DNA of 64,000 nucleotides from Larkinella terrae (GTDB taxonomy: Bacteria > Bacteroidota > Bacteroidia > Cytophagales > Spirosomataceae), in the NCBI RefSeq assembly GCF_009668025.1, contig NZ_WJXZ01000014.1:1583097-1647096 (forward strand), written 5' to 3'. Both the position numbers and the translations under genes were made by a program. Positions within the stretch are counted from its first letter, which is position 1, and each line of letters begins with the position of its first letter. The notes beneath the pieces were generated by a model, which searched no databases, was not told where the DNA came from, and saw only the letters and a list, made by a program, of their open reading frames with translations. Below, one piece after another: positions 35,441-44,409 of the stretch.

Positions 35441-37090
35441 TTAAAATAATTGATATTCGGCCATGCGTAACATGTATTTCAGGAGCGTCTGGCAGCGCCA
35501 GAGGATCATGTTCTGCTTGGCGGGATCGGTGGGTGCAGCCCGGTAAGCGTCCCACTCCCTGATCCAGGTGGTCCGCGGACTGCTGTTCATCATCATGATT
35601 GCATCGATCAGGAAATTCTTCTGCGTTTGGGATAGTTCGGTAGCAAAAAGATTTTTGGAAAATTCCGCTAAGACCTGCTCGCTGGTGATGGCGGGCGTAC
35701 CCGTTACGTCGCTGAAATTGGGCTGAATGGACGTCAGCCGGTTCAGAATCTCGATTCCCAGTTTATAACCCGGTTTTATTTCCAGGTACGGATAGACCAG
35801 CGCGTCGGAAGTGCCCGCCCGCAGACCCAGCGTGGTGCCGTTGATCCAGTTTTTGGAGTAACCCGTCTGGTAATACGGCAGTGACCCAAAAACCGTGGGC
35901 TGATTCAGGAAGTTGATCTGCATAGCCGTCATGGTGAGGTTTAAAAAATTCATCATGGTGCGGAACGGGCCGTATTCGGTCGTGATGTCGGGGACGGACT
36001 GATTGAAAAACCGGAACATACCAATTGCAAATTCGGCGGGCGATTTCACAATGGCCCCGATATTCCGGTTATCAAAAAAGATCGTACTGGTCAACAGCTT
36101 TTTTAACACGGGCGTGATGGCGTAATTATTCCCGGGACTGGCAAAAAAAGCCGCCAGCGGAATAATGACCTGATTCTCAATTTCCTGCGTGACATTGGGA
36201 TTGACATACCAGCGGTATAATTTTCGGCAGATGAATTTGGGCGTCTCGGGATGGCTCAACAGCATGGTGACCAGATCGCCCAGTTCGGCATCGCCGGCCG
36301 ATTCACCACTGCGGCCTACGATGGTTGTGTTGTTGTATTTCGCGGAGAAAACCTTGTTCAACGTGTCGTGTCGGTCGGGATTGAAAACGGTTCCGAACGA
36401 GGTGGAACCCGGGACCATGTGGTTGGTGACTTGCCAGCCGGTCAGGACTTGGGCGGCTTCTTTCACGTCCTGCTCGGTATAATTATGGTTACCGGCAAAA
36501 TCTTTCTGACCCACCGTAAACAGCTCCTGCAATTCCCGGCCGTAGTTTTCATTCGGACTTTGCTTGGTATTTTCGTTCCCGTTCTGAAAAATGAGCATGG
36601 ACGGGTCCTTGGTAATTCCGATGACGAGGTCCCGGAAATTTCCGAGTGCGTTCGTCCGCAGAAACCGAAGATACCGGTCGGTAAACCGGTAATCGTTCAC
36701 TTCCCGGTTGGCGGTTACAAAGTGATTTTGCCAGAAAGCCGTTAGCTTTTCCAGAACGGAAGGATGGCCGTTCTGTTCGGTCATAAGCCCAATCCACCAA
36801 TACTGAATGTAACCGAAATAGATAAAAGTACGGATATCGTTAAACGGCTTGTCCAGAAAAGGCTCGCCCGAATCGGTCCGGAGTTCTTCCATTTCGACGG
36901 GCGGGGGAGGTGAGGCCCGGTAAGCGACATTGGCAAATAACGTATCAACGGCCTGTGTGGCGGTTTTGCCGGTGAAATCGGTTATTTCCTGCTGGGTTGG
37001 TCCAAAAGTAGCTCTTCGTAATAAATGCGCGGCTGTGCTTGCGGTCAATGGTACTGTATACGGATCTAAATAGGCCATATTAACTGGCAA
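35441..37090 (-). CDS. DUF1800 family protein
   Basis: Protein of 549 residues from the DUF1800 family, nearly always encoded next to DUF1501. Characteristic stretches are HLLRRATFGPTQQEI near the N-terminus, LTAFWQNHFVTANREVND, GRELQELFTVGQKDFAGNHNYTEQDVKEAAQVLTGWQV and FICRKLYRWYVNP. No clear signal peptide is visible at this start, although a longer one could be missed. First gene of the three-gene minus-strand block. No enzymatic activity is established for the family. Confidence 0.92.
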   Translation of the reverse strand: MPVNMAYLDPYTVPLTASTAAHLLRRATFGPTQQEITDFTGKTATQAVDTLFANVAYRASPPPPVEMEELRTDSGEPFLDKPFNDIRTFIYFGYIQYWWIGLMTEQNGHPSVLEKLTAFWQNHFVTANREVNDYRFTDRYLRFLRTNALGNFRDLVIGITKDPSMLIFQNGNENTKQSPNENYGRELQELFTVGQKDFAGNHNYTEQDVKEAAQVLTGWQVTNHMVPGSTSFGTVFNPDRHDTLNKVFSAKYNNTTIVGRSGESAGDAELGDLVTMLLSHPETPKFICRKLYRWYVNPNVTQEIENQVIIPLAAFFASPGNNYAITPVLKKLLTSTIFFDNRNIGAIVKSPAEFAIGMFRFFNQSVPDITTEYGPFRTMMNFLNLTMTAMQINFLNQPTVFGSLPYYQTGYSKNWINGTTLGLRAGTSDALVYPYLEIKPGYKLGIEILNRLTSIQPNFSDVTGTPAITSEQVLAEFSKNLFATELSQTQKNFLIDAIMMMNSSPRTTWIREWDAYRAAPTDPAKQNMILWRCQTLLKYMLRMAEYQLF

Positions 37091-37518
37091 AAAGGGTATT
37101 TAATGATTTGATGCTGTATCGTTTAACTATGCATATGAATACCTACTATTTTTGACTGATAATTAGAATAAAGAGTGTTGTTTTACAAATAGTTATCTAA
37201 ATTAGTAATACCTGACAAATAGATAACAAAATTTATACCATTCTTGGTATTTCCGGTCTTCTCGCTCAGGCCGGAACCAATGGAAAGGCTGGGTTTAAAA
37301 GCGCAAATAGGACAGACCAAAGATGAGATTATAGTTATTGAGGAGTAAAATACCGATCACTAATGAATCGAATTATCGGACGCCGGTGGCACCACTTTTG
37401 CTATTTTTTGGTAAAATATTATAAAACCATCGGCTCGATTTACTGGTTTCTTAGACCAGAAACGGTGTTTTTAACGAATCATTCAGAAACGTGAGAAAAA
37501 TTTTAATCTGATCAGATC
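37091..37518. other. intergenic region between divergent genes
   Basis: No gene seen in these 428 bases. They hold a perfect inverted repeat ATACCA-ttct-TGGTAT (37235-37250) followed at once by TTCCGG (37251-37256) and CCGGAA (37271-37276) around a 14-base loop. The word ACAAATAG occurs twice about 30 bases apart (near 37184 and 37214). These may be control sites of the DUF1800/DUF1501 block, but no full promoter match was found. Confidence 0.4.
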
Positions 37519-37758
37519 ATGCAAATTCGAGGTTATTACAGCGACAAGAGAAAATGTCAGGTTTGGCTGAAACATTCACCGCAGCTTGATTTGAGTGTGA
37601 TCCCTGATAATGTGCGCGATCAATTGGGAGAGCTAAAAAAAATGGGGACGGCGGAATTGATTGATGTTTCCAATTTTGCCAAAACCATTGCCGCACAAGG
37701 GTACTGCGTTACCAAACATACCGTCACGTTCGGTTGTGAGCGCGTTCTGGTAGACTAA
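37519..37758 (+). CDS. small hypothetical protein, possibly YcgL-like
   Basis: Seventy-nine residues, soluble. The pattern YYSDKRKCQVWLKHS, then LSVIPDNVRDQLGE, then FAKTIAAQGYCV loosely follows the YcgL domain (short strand with KR, 'VPexLxxxFG', and a final helix ending 'GFYLQ'). That family is known mainly from gammaproteobacteria, so the match is tentative. It stands alone between a long intergenic region and a convergent membrane-protein gene. Confidence 0.55.
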   Translation: MQIRGYYSDKRKCQVWLKHSPQLDLSVIPDNVRDQLGELKKMGTAELIDVSNFAKTIAAQGYCVTKHTVTFGCERVLVD

Positions 37759-37793
37759 ACCGAGTTGCGAACGGCGCAGATTTTTATTGAATC

Positions 37794-38321
37794 CTATGGC
37801 ATCTTCTGACGGATTACAGTTGGAAGATTTGCCCAAATGAGTAAGCTCAATCCGATGAGGCTGGTAAAGAAACGGATTTTGTGATACAACCACCATTTAT
37901 CCCGCCACTCTGTCCAATCGGATGGCGGGGCGGTGGGATTCCAGGTCATGACCAGGTCATTAATTGGTTGGTTTCCAAACCGGGTCAGCAGGCCGGAAAG
38001 GACAAAGAAAATTGCCGCAATCAGGTATAAGCGCCGAATAGAAGGGTTGCCTTTGTTCAGAAAAACAATCCATAAACTTGTCAAAATGGTCACGGCACCC
38101 AGCATGGGCAGGAGCACGTTGAGCCCTTTTACCAACTGTTGGTGTTGTTCCACGTAGGAAGCCGCCGGAAGGCTGGTGGGATTGAAACTGACCAAAATGC
38201 CGAACACGCTGCCGACGACCAATGCGGCAATCAATAGATTTAGAAATCGGATTATTACTTCCATAGCGAATGCGGGTAGGGTGGAAGTGCTTGTTTCGGT
38301 TGTCGGATCTGACGGGTTCAA
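37794..38321 (-). CDS. DUF1772-like membrane protein
   Basis: Integral membrane protein of 175 residues with four hydrophobic segments (about 19-45, 68-90, 97-112 and 150-166). The conserved loop N-x-P-I-N-D-L-V-M-T-W followed by DWTEWRDKWWLYHKIR is typical of DUF1772, a family that includes fungal anthrone oxygenase-like proteins; activity in bacteria is unproved. The first 15 residues are Ser/Thr-rich and may not be part of the fold. Confidence 0.75.
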   Translation of the reverse strand: MNPSDPTTETSTSTLPAFAMEVIIRFLNLLIAALVVGSVFGILVSFNPTSLPAASYVEQHQQLVKGLNVLLPMLGAVTILTSLWIVFLNKGNPSIRRLYLIAAIFFVLSGLLTRFGNQPINDLVMTWNPTAPPSDWTEWRDKWWLYHKIRFFTSLIGLSLLIWANLPTVIRQKMP

Positions 38322-38450
38322 AAGAAGTTAAATTTTTATACCGATACCAACAGAATTTACTGACCGGTTTATCCATAGAAAGCTGGCTAAGCAGGAAAAC
38401 CGCACGATGTCTTTAAAATGCGGACATTCCATTGTGTGGAGCAAGTACTG

Positions 38451-38481
38451 TTTGCTTCCCAAATCTTCCCACTTATCTTTA
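38451..38481 (+). promoter_or_regulatory. possible promoter TTTG-N19-TATCTTTA
   Basis: TTTG (38451-38454) and TATCTTTA (38474-38481) are 19 bases apart, as in Bacteroidota promoters; the -7 box deviates from TAnnTTTG in the last base only. It lies 122 bases before the second PQQ-type dehydrogenase gene. Confidence 0.4.
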
Positions 38482-38603
38482 CCTGTTCGTAACCAGCTCA
38501 TTAGCTAGAAAACCGCTTGCCATTGTCAGCGCCCGCTGAGTAGGGGCAGAGCGGTTTTTGCCGGTTATTCTCTGTTGGACTTTAAGCGCTGAACCGCATC
38601 ACG

Positions 38604-39818
38604 ATGAAAAGTTGGATTTTCAAGGGACGCACATCGTCTCGAACCGCTCGGAATCTATTCACAGATTTAGTTCATCTGGCCGTTCTGGTCGGTGTAACCA
38701 CCCTGATTCTTGCTGCCGATAGCCCGCAAAACCGCCAGACTACTCACTGGACGCTTGAAAATGCGTTCCCGAACCTGACTTTTAGACGCCCGGTGGAATT
38801 TGCACGGGCGGACGATGGAAGTAATCGGGTTTTCGTGGTGGAACAGGAAGGCCGGATTCTGGTTTTTGAAAACAAGCCGACTGCCCAAAGAGCAACCGTT
38901 TTTCTGGATGTTCGAAACAAAGTATCTTCCGAAGGCGAGATGGGGCTGCTGGGGCTGGCTTTTCACCCCGACTTCGCGAAAAACGGGTATTTTTATATTT
39001 ATTACACCAGGCGAAATCCGCTGGAATCGGTTATCGCCCGGTACAAGGCTTCCACGAATGGTGAACCGACGGTGGTCCCGTCCAGCGGAACCGTAGTTTT
39101 GCGGTTTGATCAACCCTACGACAATCACAACGGCGGAAAAATCGCATTTGGCCCCGATGGCTACCTGTATATTGCGACCGGCGACGGCGGAGCCTGGGGA
39201 GATCAGCACGGTTACGCCCAAAACCGGTCGTCGTGGTTAGGGAAATTTCTGAGAATCGACGTAAATAAATCGGAGAAAGGTCAGTACGGCATTCCGTCCG
39301 ACAATCCGTTTGTTGGAAACCGGGAGGGGTTTCGGGATGAAATTTACGCCTACGGTCTTCGAAACCCCTGGCGGTTTAGTTTCGATACGAAAACCGGTCA
39401 GTTGTGGGTTGGCGACGTGGGGCAAAATCAATTTGAAGAGATCGACATTATTACCAAAGGCGGCAATTACGGCTGGCGATTGAAAGAAGCGGATGTTTGT
39501 TATAACCCCAAAAAAGACTGTGATCCCGGCACCTTAACCGACCCCATTCACCAGTATCCGCGCGACGAAGGGGTTTCAATTACCGGGGGAGTGGTTTATC
39601 GTGGCACCCGCCACCCGGACCTGGTCGGGAAATACCTGTATGCGGATTATGTCAGCGGCAACGTCTGGGCGTTAACCCACGAGAACGGCAGAAAAACCGC
39701 TAACCAACTGCTGGTGAGTTCGGCGGGTGCCATTTCCGCATTCGGGGAAGACGAATCCGGTGAAGTTTACCTCCTTGATCATCAGGGAACGATTAAAAGA
39801 TTGGCTGACCGAAACTAA
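38604..39818 (+). CDS. PQQ-dependent sugar dehydrogenase family protein, copy 2
   Basis: Second GSDH-type beta-propeller in the window, 404 residues. It shares long stretches with copy 1 at 23754: VVEQEGRI, GEMGLLGLAFHPDF, NHNGGKIAFGPDGYLYIATGDGG, YGLRNPWRFSFD, GDVGQNQFEEIDII, GGNYGWRLKE, VSITGGVVYRG. The N-terminus (MKSWIFKGRTSSRTARNLF..., then LAVLVGVTTLILAADS) is an export signal without the lipobox cysteine of copy 1, so this one is probably soluble periplasmic or secreted. A stem-loop follows the stop. Confidence 0.9.
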   Translation: MKSWIFKGRTSSRTARNLFTDLVHLAVLVGVTTLILAADSPQNRQTTHWTLENAFPNLTFRRPVEFARADDGSNRVFVVEQEGRILVFENKPTAQRATVFLDVRNKVSSEGEMGLLGLAFHPDFAKNGYFYIYYTRRNPLESVIARYKASTNGEPTVVPSSGTVVLRFDQPYDNHNGGKIAFGPDGYLYIATGDGGAWGDQHGYAQNRSSWLGKFLRIDVNKSEKGQYGIPSDNPFVGNREGFRDEIYAYGLRNPWRFSFDTKTGQLWVGDVGQNQFEEIDIITKGGNYGWRLKEADVCYNPKKDCDPGTLTDPIHQYPRDEGVSITGGVVYRGTRHPDLVGKYLYADYVSGNVWALTHENGRKTANQLLVSSAGAISAFGEDESGEVYLLDHQGTIKRLADRN

Positions 39819-39831
39819 CTTTTCAGTCATT

Positions 39832-39871
39832 TGAACAGGAGTTGATTTACAGGAAAAGCAACTCCTGTTCA
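39832..39871. terminator. stem-loop between convergent genes
   Basis: The 13-bp arms tgaacaggagttg (39832-39844) and caactcctgttca (39859-39871) match perfectly around a 14-base loop. It lies between the stop of the PQQ-type dehydrogenase and that of the catalase gene. No long T-run follows, so termination efficiency is uncertain. Confidence 0.7.
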
Positions 39872-39884
39872 GGGCAAGTTTTCC

Positions 39885-40793
39885 TTAATAGTCGTATTTA
39901 ATGCCCATTTTTTTAGCCATATCCGAAAAGACCTGTGGGTCAAAATCGTCGGCTCCCGGGGCATTGAGTTGCGGCTCTTCTTCCAGATCCGGAACTTCGA
40001 AACCCGGAATGGCTCCTTCAATCACCACGCATTCCTGGCCGTCGTCGGGGTGTGCGCCGTTCCAGATCAGGCCTGCCTGTTTATAATCGTCCTGGCTGAA
40101 CGTGTACAGTTGCAAGTGCAGCTTCTGTTCCATGAATTTTCGGGCTTCCGGAAAGGCATTGTTGCTCAGGTCAGGAATCGGCAGTAGTTTGGTCACTTCC
40201 ACGCCCGTCAGTTTTTCCAGCGCTTTCGCGTAGGCGACGATGTGCAGCCCTCCGCGTACCAATAAATAACCGACCATCGTCCGGGCGGTCGGATCCGAAA
40301 CCATTTCGTAAGCCCGCATTTTGTTGCCCCGGGCGCCACACTCCAGAAAGAAGTTATGCAGCAAATCCAGTTTCAGGTTGCCGCTGCTGAAAACATTCTG
40401 GCCGGACCAGAAATTACCCATTGAGTCGACCGGCAGCGATCCTTGCCCGCTGGCGATATAATGGTAAGTATTGCGGGCATTGACCGCATCTGCCAAGGGA
40501 GCCGATACCGGATCATGACCACGTTTGGTAACCCCCGTTAGCAGCAGATTGATGGCATACGAAACCACTTCGATGTGTCCGTATTCTTCGCCCGCAATGC
40601 TGCTGATGACGTCATAAAACGGTCGGATTTTCTTGCGACCCCGGAAATTAAACGATTGATAGGTGTAATTCATCAGGGTCGACATTTCGCCGAATTTTCC
40701 ACCCAACAGTTCCTGAATGGCCGCTGCGTCGTTTGCGGAAGGGTTTTTAGGGGTCGGTAGCTCAATAGGGAGCCGGTCCATTTTTAAAATCAT
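39885..40793 (-). CDS. manganese catalase family protein
   Basis: Ferritin-like dimanganese catalase that splits H2O2 into water and oxygen; 302 residues, cytosolic. Metal-ligand elements are visible: GGKFGEMSTLMNYTYQSFNFRG (E36), SIAGEEYGHIEVV (E69 or E70, H73), FLECGARGNKMRAYEMV and VRGGLHIVAYAKALE. The acidic C-terminal tail (VPDLEEEPQLNAPGADDFDP) is typical. ATG 40781 (MDRLPIELP) is an alternative start. Part of a small stress cluster with the DUF892 ferritin-like gene. Confidence 0.9.
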   Translation of the reverse strand: MILKMDRLPIELPTPKNPSANDAAAIQELLGGKFGEMSTLMNYTYQSFNFRGRKKIRPFYDVISSIAGEEYGHIEVVSYAINLLLTGVTKRGHDPVSAPLADAVNARNTYHYIASGQGSLPVDSMGNFWSGQNVFSSGNLKLDLLHNFFLECGARGNKMRAYEMVSDPTARTMVGYLLVRGGLHIVAYAKALEKLTGVEVTKLLPIPDLSNNAFPEARKFMEQKLHLQLYTFSQDDYKQAGLIWNGAHPDDGQECVVIEGAIPGFEVPDLEEEPQLNAPGADDFDPQVFSDMAKKMGIKYDY

Positions 40794-41191
40794 AGCTTTT
40801 TGATAAATAGTTGATTAGTTATTCATGTAATTGACATACAGCAGGTTACTGGTTGGAACCAAAATGTTAGGACAGGGTGTCGGACAGACAGAAATTTGAC
40901 AGGGCATTGAAACAGAACACTTCGTTGAACGTATCGCACAGCACCTACGTCTGGTTTTCGTGCGTTATACGGATCTTCAGGGAGCCTTCGGTGTCTGGTA
41001 TTGAACTAATCTTCGGTTGTGAATGGCTGAACCGGTTCCTGGAAGTGAGGGAGCGGCCCGAACTGGCGATCTGCCGGAATAAGTGGAAATTTATAAATGA
41101 CGGGAGCCAGGGCAGCCAGTAAAGCGACCATAAAAAAGGCGACAGTGGTTATTTAACCAGCCCTGTCGCCCTTCCGGATTTCAACGTAATA
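40794..41191. other. intergenic region between catalase and DUF892 genes
   Basis: About 400 bases with a terminator for the DUF892 gene at the right end (41138-41170). A plus-strand frame of 81 codons (40877-41122) is open but shows no protein-like pattern, so I do not call it. Nothing else recognised. Confidence 0.45.
41138..41170 (-). terminator. intrinsic terminator of DUF892 gene
   Basis: Minus-strand stem ggcgacag/ctgtcgcc (41138-41145 with 41163-41170), with an inner tggtta/taacca palindrome, followed on the minus strand by six T. It lies 21 bases after the DUF892 stop. Confidence 0.8.
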
Positions 41192-41710
41192 TTATTCGCT
41201 GGCAGCCGATTCATTCACTGAACTTTCGGCAATATCCGTCAGCAGCGAATCGGTTTTCTTTTCTTCGGCCAGAGTTGCTTCCAAAAGTGTAACCGCATCC
41301 TGAAAACCCAATACACCCGCAAGGGTTTTGAGCGTTCCGTACGAAGCAATTTCGTAATGTTCCACTTTCTGAGCAGCCGAAATCAAGGCGACATCCCGCG
41401 TCAGACTCCCATCTTCCGTTTCTTCAATCAGGCCCTCGGCTTCTTCGATCAGGCCCGCCATGGCATCACATTTCTTAGCTGAAGCTTTTTCACCCACGGC
41501 TTCAAATACCTGTTCCAGACGGGAAACCTGGTTTTCGGTTTCGGCGAGGTGTTTCTGAAAGGCCGTCTGTAATTCGGGGGATGTTGCCGAATCCGCCATT
41601 TTCGTCAACGCTTTGGTCAGATGTTTCTCCGCCCAGTAAATGTCTTTCAACTCATCGACGAATAATTCCTGAAGTGCACTTGCATCACTGGCTTTTTTCT
41701 TCGTTGCCAT
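41192..41710 (-). CDS. ferritin-like DUF892 (YciE/YciF family) protein
   Basis: Four-helix ferritin-like protein of 172 residues. Markers are LQELFVDELKDIYWAEKHLTKALTKMA, LQTAFQKHLAETENQVSRLEQVFE and AAQKVEHYEIASYGTLKTLA, which provide the Glu and His residues of a probable di-metal site. In enterobacteria the family is part of the general stress regulon; the role is not defined. It has its own terminator and is separated from the catalase gene by about 400 bases. Confidence 0.92.
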   Translation of the reverse strand: MATKKKASDASALQELFVDELKDIYWAEKHLTKALTKMADSATSPELQTAFQKHLAETENQVSRLEQVFEAVGEKASAKKCDAMAGLIEEAEGLIEETEDGSLTRDVALISAAQKVEHYEIASYGTLKTLAGVLGFQDAVTLLEATLAEEKKTDSLLTDIAESSVNESAASE

Positions 41711-42217
41711 AGTTTGGGGTTTGATTGTTTGAAAAGCTAACCTGTTCCCTTTTTATTTGTTGGTTTCCATTGGGTCATCGGTACAAGGGAGAAAGAGCCG
41801 TTTTGCCGGGCTTTGGGTTACTAAGTGCGCTTAAAACGAACCAGATAGCGGGAAGAATATTCGCCCATTTTCTGATTTGATTCGGCCGGGCTGGTAATCA
41901 GAAGTGAGGATTCGGTCCGGCAGAGCGGCTGAAAAGCGTGGCTTCTTTTTCATACGCAGGAAAACCGGTGCGGGAAATTCCAGGAATTTTCCCAATTGCC
42001 CGCGCGTTTTTTTTCATCAATTTTGTACAGGGATCAAAGCTGCGGTTAACCATCCCCTGACGGCCGATTAAACCGTTTAGCCGGCATTCTCAAATTGAGT
42101 ATATCCCGTTGCCCTGTTGGCTTACCGAATACTAACCTTCCTGGTGTTTTGGTCATTAAATAGTAGTTTAAAATGTTAAAAGTCTGAAACTTACGCACGG
42201 AAACTCAACGTGTGTAC
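41711..42217. other. intergenic region upstream of the SGNH esterase gene
   Basis: About 500 bases without a credible gene. CAATTTTG near 42020 differs from the -7 box TAnnTTTG in one base, and on the minus strand TAGCTTTT near 41730 is also one off and could serve the DUF892 gene. No repeat, tRNA or riboswitch recognised. Confidence 0.4.
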
Positions 42218-44284
42218 ATGAAAAAATACTCTACTGCCCTTTGGTGGGTATTACTGGTTTGTAACCCTCTTTTTTCGTTTGCTCAGATTGGCATTAAATG
42301 GCAGAAATGGCCGGCTAATCTGCAATTGTATCCGCGCGATGATCAGAATAAGGCTGAGGTTCCCATTATTGGGCAACTCAAGTCAACCGCGTACCTCAAC
42401 GCGTCGGTGCTGGTTTTCAAAAATGGGGCGAAATGGAAATACCAGCGAATTGCGGTTACCAAAAAGGGAAACCTGTCGCAAATCGAATTCAATCCCACGA
42501 TCGATGCCGGTTTAAACCAGTACAAATTCATGGTATACGCCATCAAAGGCAAGGATTCGGTGCTGGTCGGCAGCCGGGATAATATCGTTTGCGGAGATGT
42601 CATTCTGTGCAATGGGCAATCTAATCTGACCGGTTTTTATCCCAACAACTATTCCTATTCGAATAATTTTGTCCGGACATTCGGCAATAATGCCGGTGGC
42701 ACGCCCGACACCCTCTGGCGGTTATCCAATGTTCAGGAAGGACAGGTTGGCCGGATCGGAACTGAAATTCAGCGGCTCATTCTGGAAAATTTCAACATGC
42801 CGACCTGCCTGATCAACGCTTCCGTGGGTGGAACCTCCATCAAAAGTCACATTTACCGTAATCCCGCCAATCCGGCGGATACGCAGACCCTATACGGCAG
42901 ACTGCTCTACTGGGCTCAGAAGGCTGGCGTGGCTGGTCGGGTAAAGGCGTTTATCTGGCGGCAGGGCGAAAACGAAGCGGGTGGCGGTTCTACGCTGGGC
43001 TATGAAGACGATATGCAAACCTTATTTAAAAACTGGCAGAACGACTACCCAAATGTGGGCAAATACTACGTTGCCCAGGTGAATTTATTGCCGGACGGGA
43101 ATAAGGGAGCCGCCCAATTGCGTGATTTTCAACGCCGTACTTCCCAGATTTTTCCCAGAACCGAAGCCATCGCTACTTTGGGACTTTCGGGTTACGAAGG
43201 TGTTCATTACGGAGCGGAAGGCCATTTCCAGTTTGCGAAAGAAGTTTTCCGGCTGCTTGCCCGCGATATTTACCAGTCGGGCGATGTCAGCAATGTTTCG
43301 TCGCCCAACATTCGGAAGGCCTATTACAAAACCACTGAAAGGAAAGAAGTTGTGCTCGAGTTCGAACCCGGCGCCACGATGGTCTGGAAGCAGGATACGC
43401 TGGTAAACGGAACGACGATGGATATCCGGGATTTTATCTATTTCGATTACGCAAACGTTCAGCAAACCAGGGTGATTGCGAGCGGCTTGGCGGACGGAAA
43501 CCGCATTATTCTGAAACTCACCAAACCGGTTTCGGCATCCACGATTACGTATCTGCCCAATAATTACAAAACACCCTTTGGCGGGCCTTTCCTGAAAAAC
43601 AGTCGCGGAATGCGGGCACTCACTTTCCATAAAGTAGCTATTGAAGCCGCTTCGGCCGAAACACCGACCACGCAAAATAATCCTCCAGGCGCTAATTACG
43701 GCGGAAGTTTCGACGGCGTAAGTTGCGGGAACATCTGGGGCTGGGTTTACAATAAGGATTTCCCGGATGCGCCGATCACCATTGAATTTTTAGCCAACAA
43801 CGCCGTGGTGGGCTCGATTCAGGCCACTAATTTCCGTCAGGATCTGAAGAAGTCCGGCAAAGGAAACGGAGAGCACGGTTTTAATTTCACCCCACCGGCG
43901 GCTATTCTGAATGGTAAAAATCAGGCTATTAAGGTTCGGGTTGTGGGCACGAATTATCTCCTGCCGGGCGGTCCGAAAAACATGACCTGCCCGAACAAAT
44001 CCCGGATGGATGCCGAACCCGGCGAACCGTCGGTAGAGGTCAGCGTCTTTCCGAATCCTTCGGCGGGCCGACTCACGGTTCGTGCGTTCATTCCTGACAA
44101 GCAGCCTGCGTATTTCCGCATGGTCGATTTTTCCGGGCGTATGGTGTGGCAGCAAACCGTAGTGGGGCTTGGCAAAATCCACGAAGAAGTCGTTGAGGTA
44201 CCGAATACGGTTTTTCAATCGGTTTTGGTTTCAGTACAAGTTTCTGACTCACAGTTTGTTAAGAAAGTAATAATTAGCCGGTAA
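42218..44284 (+). CDS. secreted SGNH esterase (sialate O-acetylesterase-like) with GWxWD-type module and T9SS sorting domain
   Basis: Secreted esterase, 688 residues from ATG 42218 (MKKYSTALWW; signal ending FSFAQ). Residues about 120-350 form an SGNH hydrolase of the SASA type: VCGDVILCNGQSN (nucleophile S135), INASVGGTSI, IWRQGENEAGGG and GYEGVHYGAEGHFQFA (His of the triad). Residues about 494-592 are one copy of the module found seven times in the protein at 30638 (GWVYNKDFPDAPITIEFL, NFRQDLKKSGKGNGEHGFNF, closing C). A T9SS C-terminal domain (VSVFPNPSAGRLTVRAF, MVDFSGRMVWQQ) ends the protein. Likely removes acetyl groups from glycans; substrate unknown. Confidence 0.88.
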   Translation: MKKYSTALWWVLLVCNPLFSFAQIGIKWQKWPANLQLYPRDDQNKAEVPIIGQLKSTAYLNASVLVFKNGAKWKYQRIAVTKKGNLSQIEFNPTIDAGLNQYKFMVYAIKGKDSVLVGSRDNIVCGDVILCNGQSNLTGFYPNNYSYSNNFVRTFGNNAGGTPDTLWRLSNVQEGQVGRIGTEIQRLILENFNMPTCLINASVGGTSIKSHIYRNPANPADTQTLYGRLLYWAQKAGVAGRVKAFIWRQGENEAGGGSTLGYEDDMQTLFKNWQNDYPNVGKYYVAQVNLLPDGNKGAAQLRDFQRRTSQIFPRTEAIATLGLSGYEGVHYGAEGHFQFAKEVFRLLARDIYQSGDVSNVSSPNIRKAYYKTTERKEVVLEFEPGATMVWKQDTLVNGTTMDIRDFIYFDYANVQQTRVIASGLADGNRIILKLTKPVSASTITYLPNNYKTPFGGPFLKNSRGMRALTFHKVAIEAASAETPTTQNNPPGANYGGSFDGVSCGNIWGWVYNKDFPDAPITIEFLANNAVVGSIQATNFRQDLKKSGKGNGEHGFNFTPPAAILNGKNQAIKVRVVGTNYLLPGGPKNMTCPNKSRMDAEPGEPSVEVSVFPNPSAGRLTVRAFIPDKQPAYFRMVDFSGRMVWQQTVVGLGKIHEEVVEVPNTVFQSVLVSVQVSDSQFVKKVIISR

Positions 44285-44361
44285 GCAATTTCGACACCGT
44301 GGCCATAAACTGCGCTGCGGTGCTGAAATTGGTTTCAAAAATCCAGTTTCAGCGCTTAAAG

Positions 44362-44392
44362 TTGTCTGTTTCCTAAAAACACTCTAATTTTG
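44362..44392 (+). promoter_or_regulatory. promoter of guaA (TTG-N20-TAATTTTG)
   Basis: TTG at 44362-44364 and TAATTTTG at 44385-44392, 20 bases apart, match both Bacteroidota promoter elements. The -7 box ends 17 bases before the guaA ATG, giving a very short leader with no room for a riboswitch. Confidence 0.55.
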
Positions 44393-44409
44393 GTTTTTAG
44401 AATCGTATC

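Noticed and set aside
40877-41122. Open frame of 81 codons between catalase and DUF892 genes
   Set aside because: Composition is irregular, no domain, signal or helix pattern is evident, and no promoter box precedes it.
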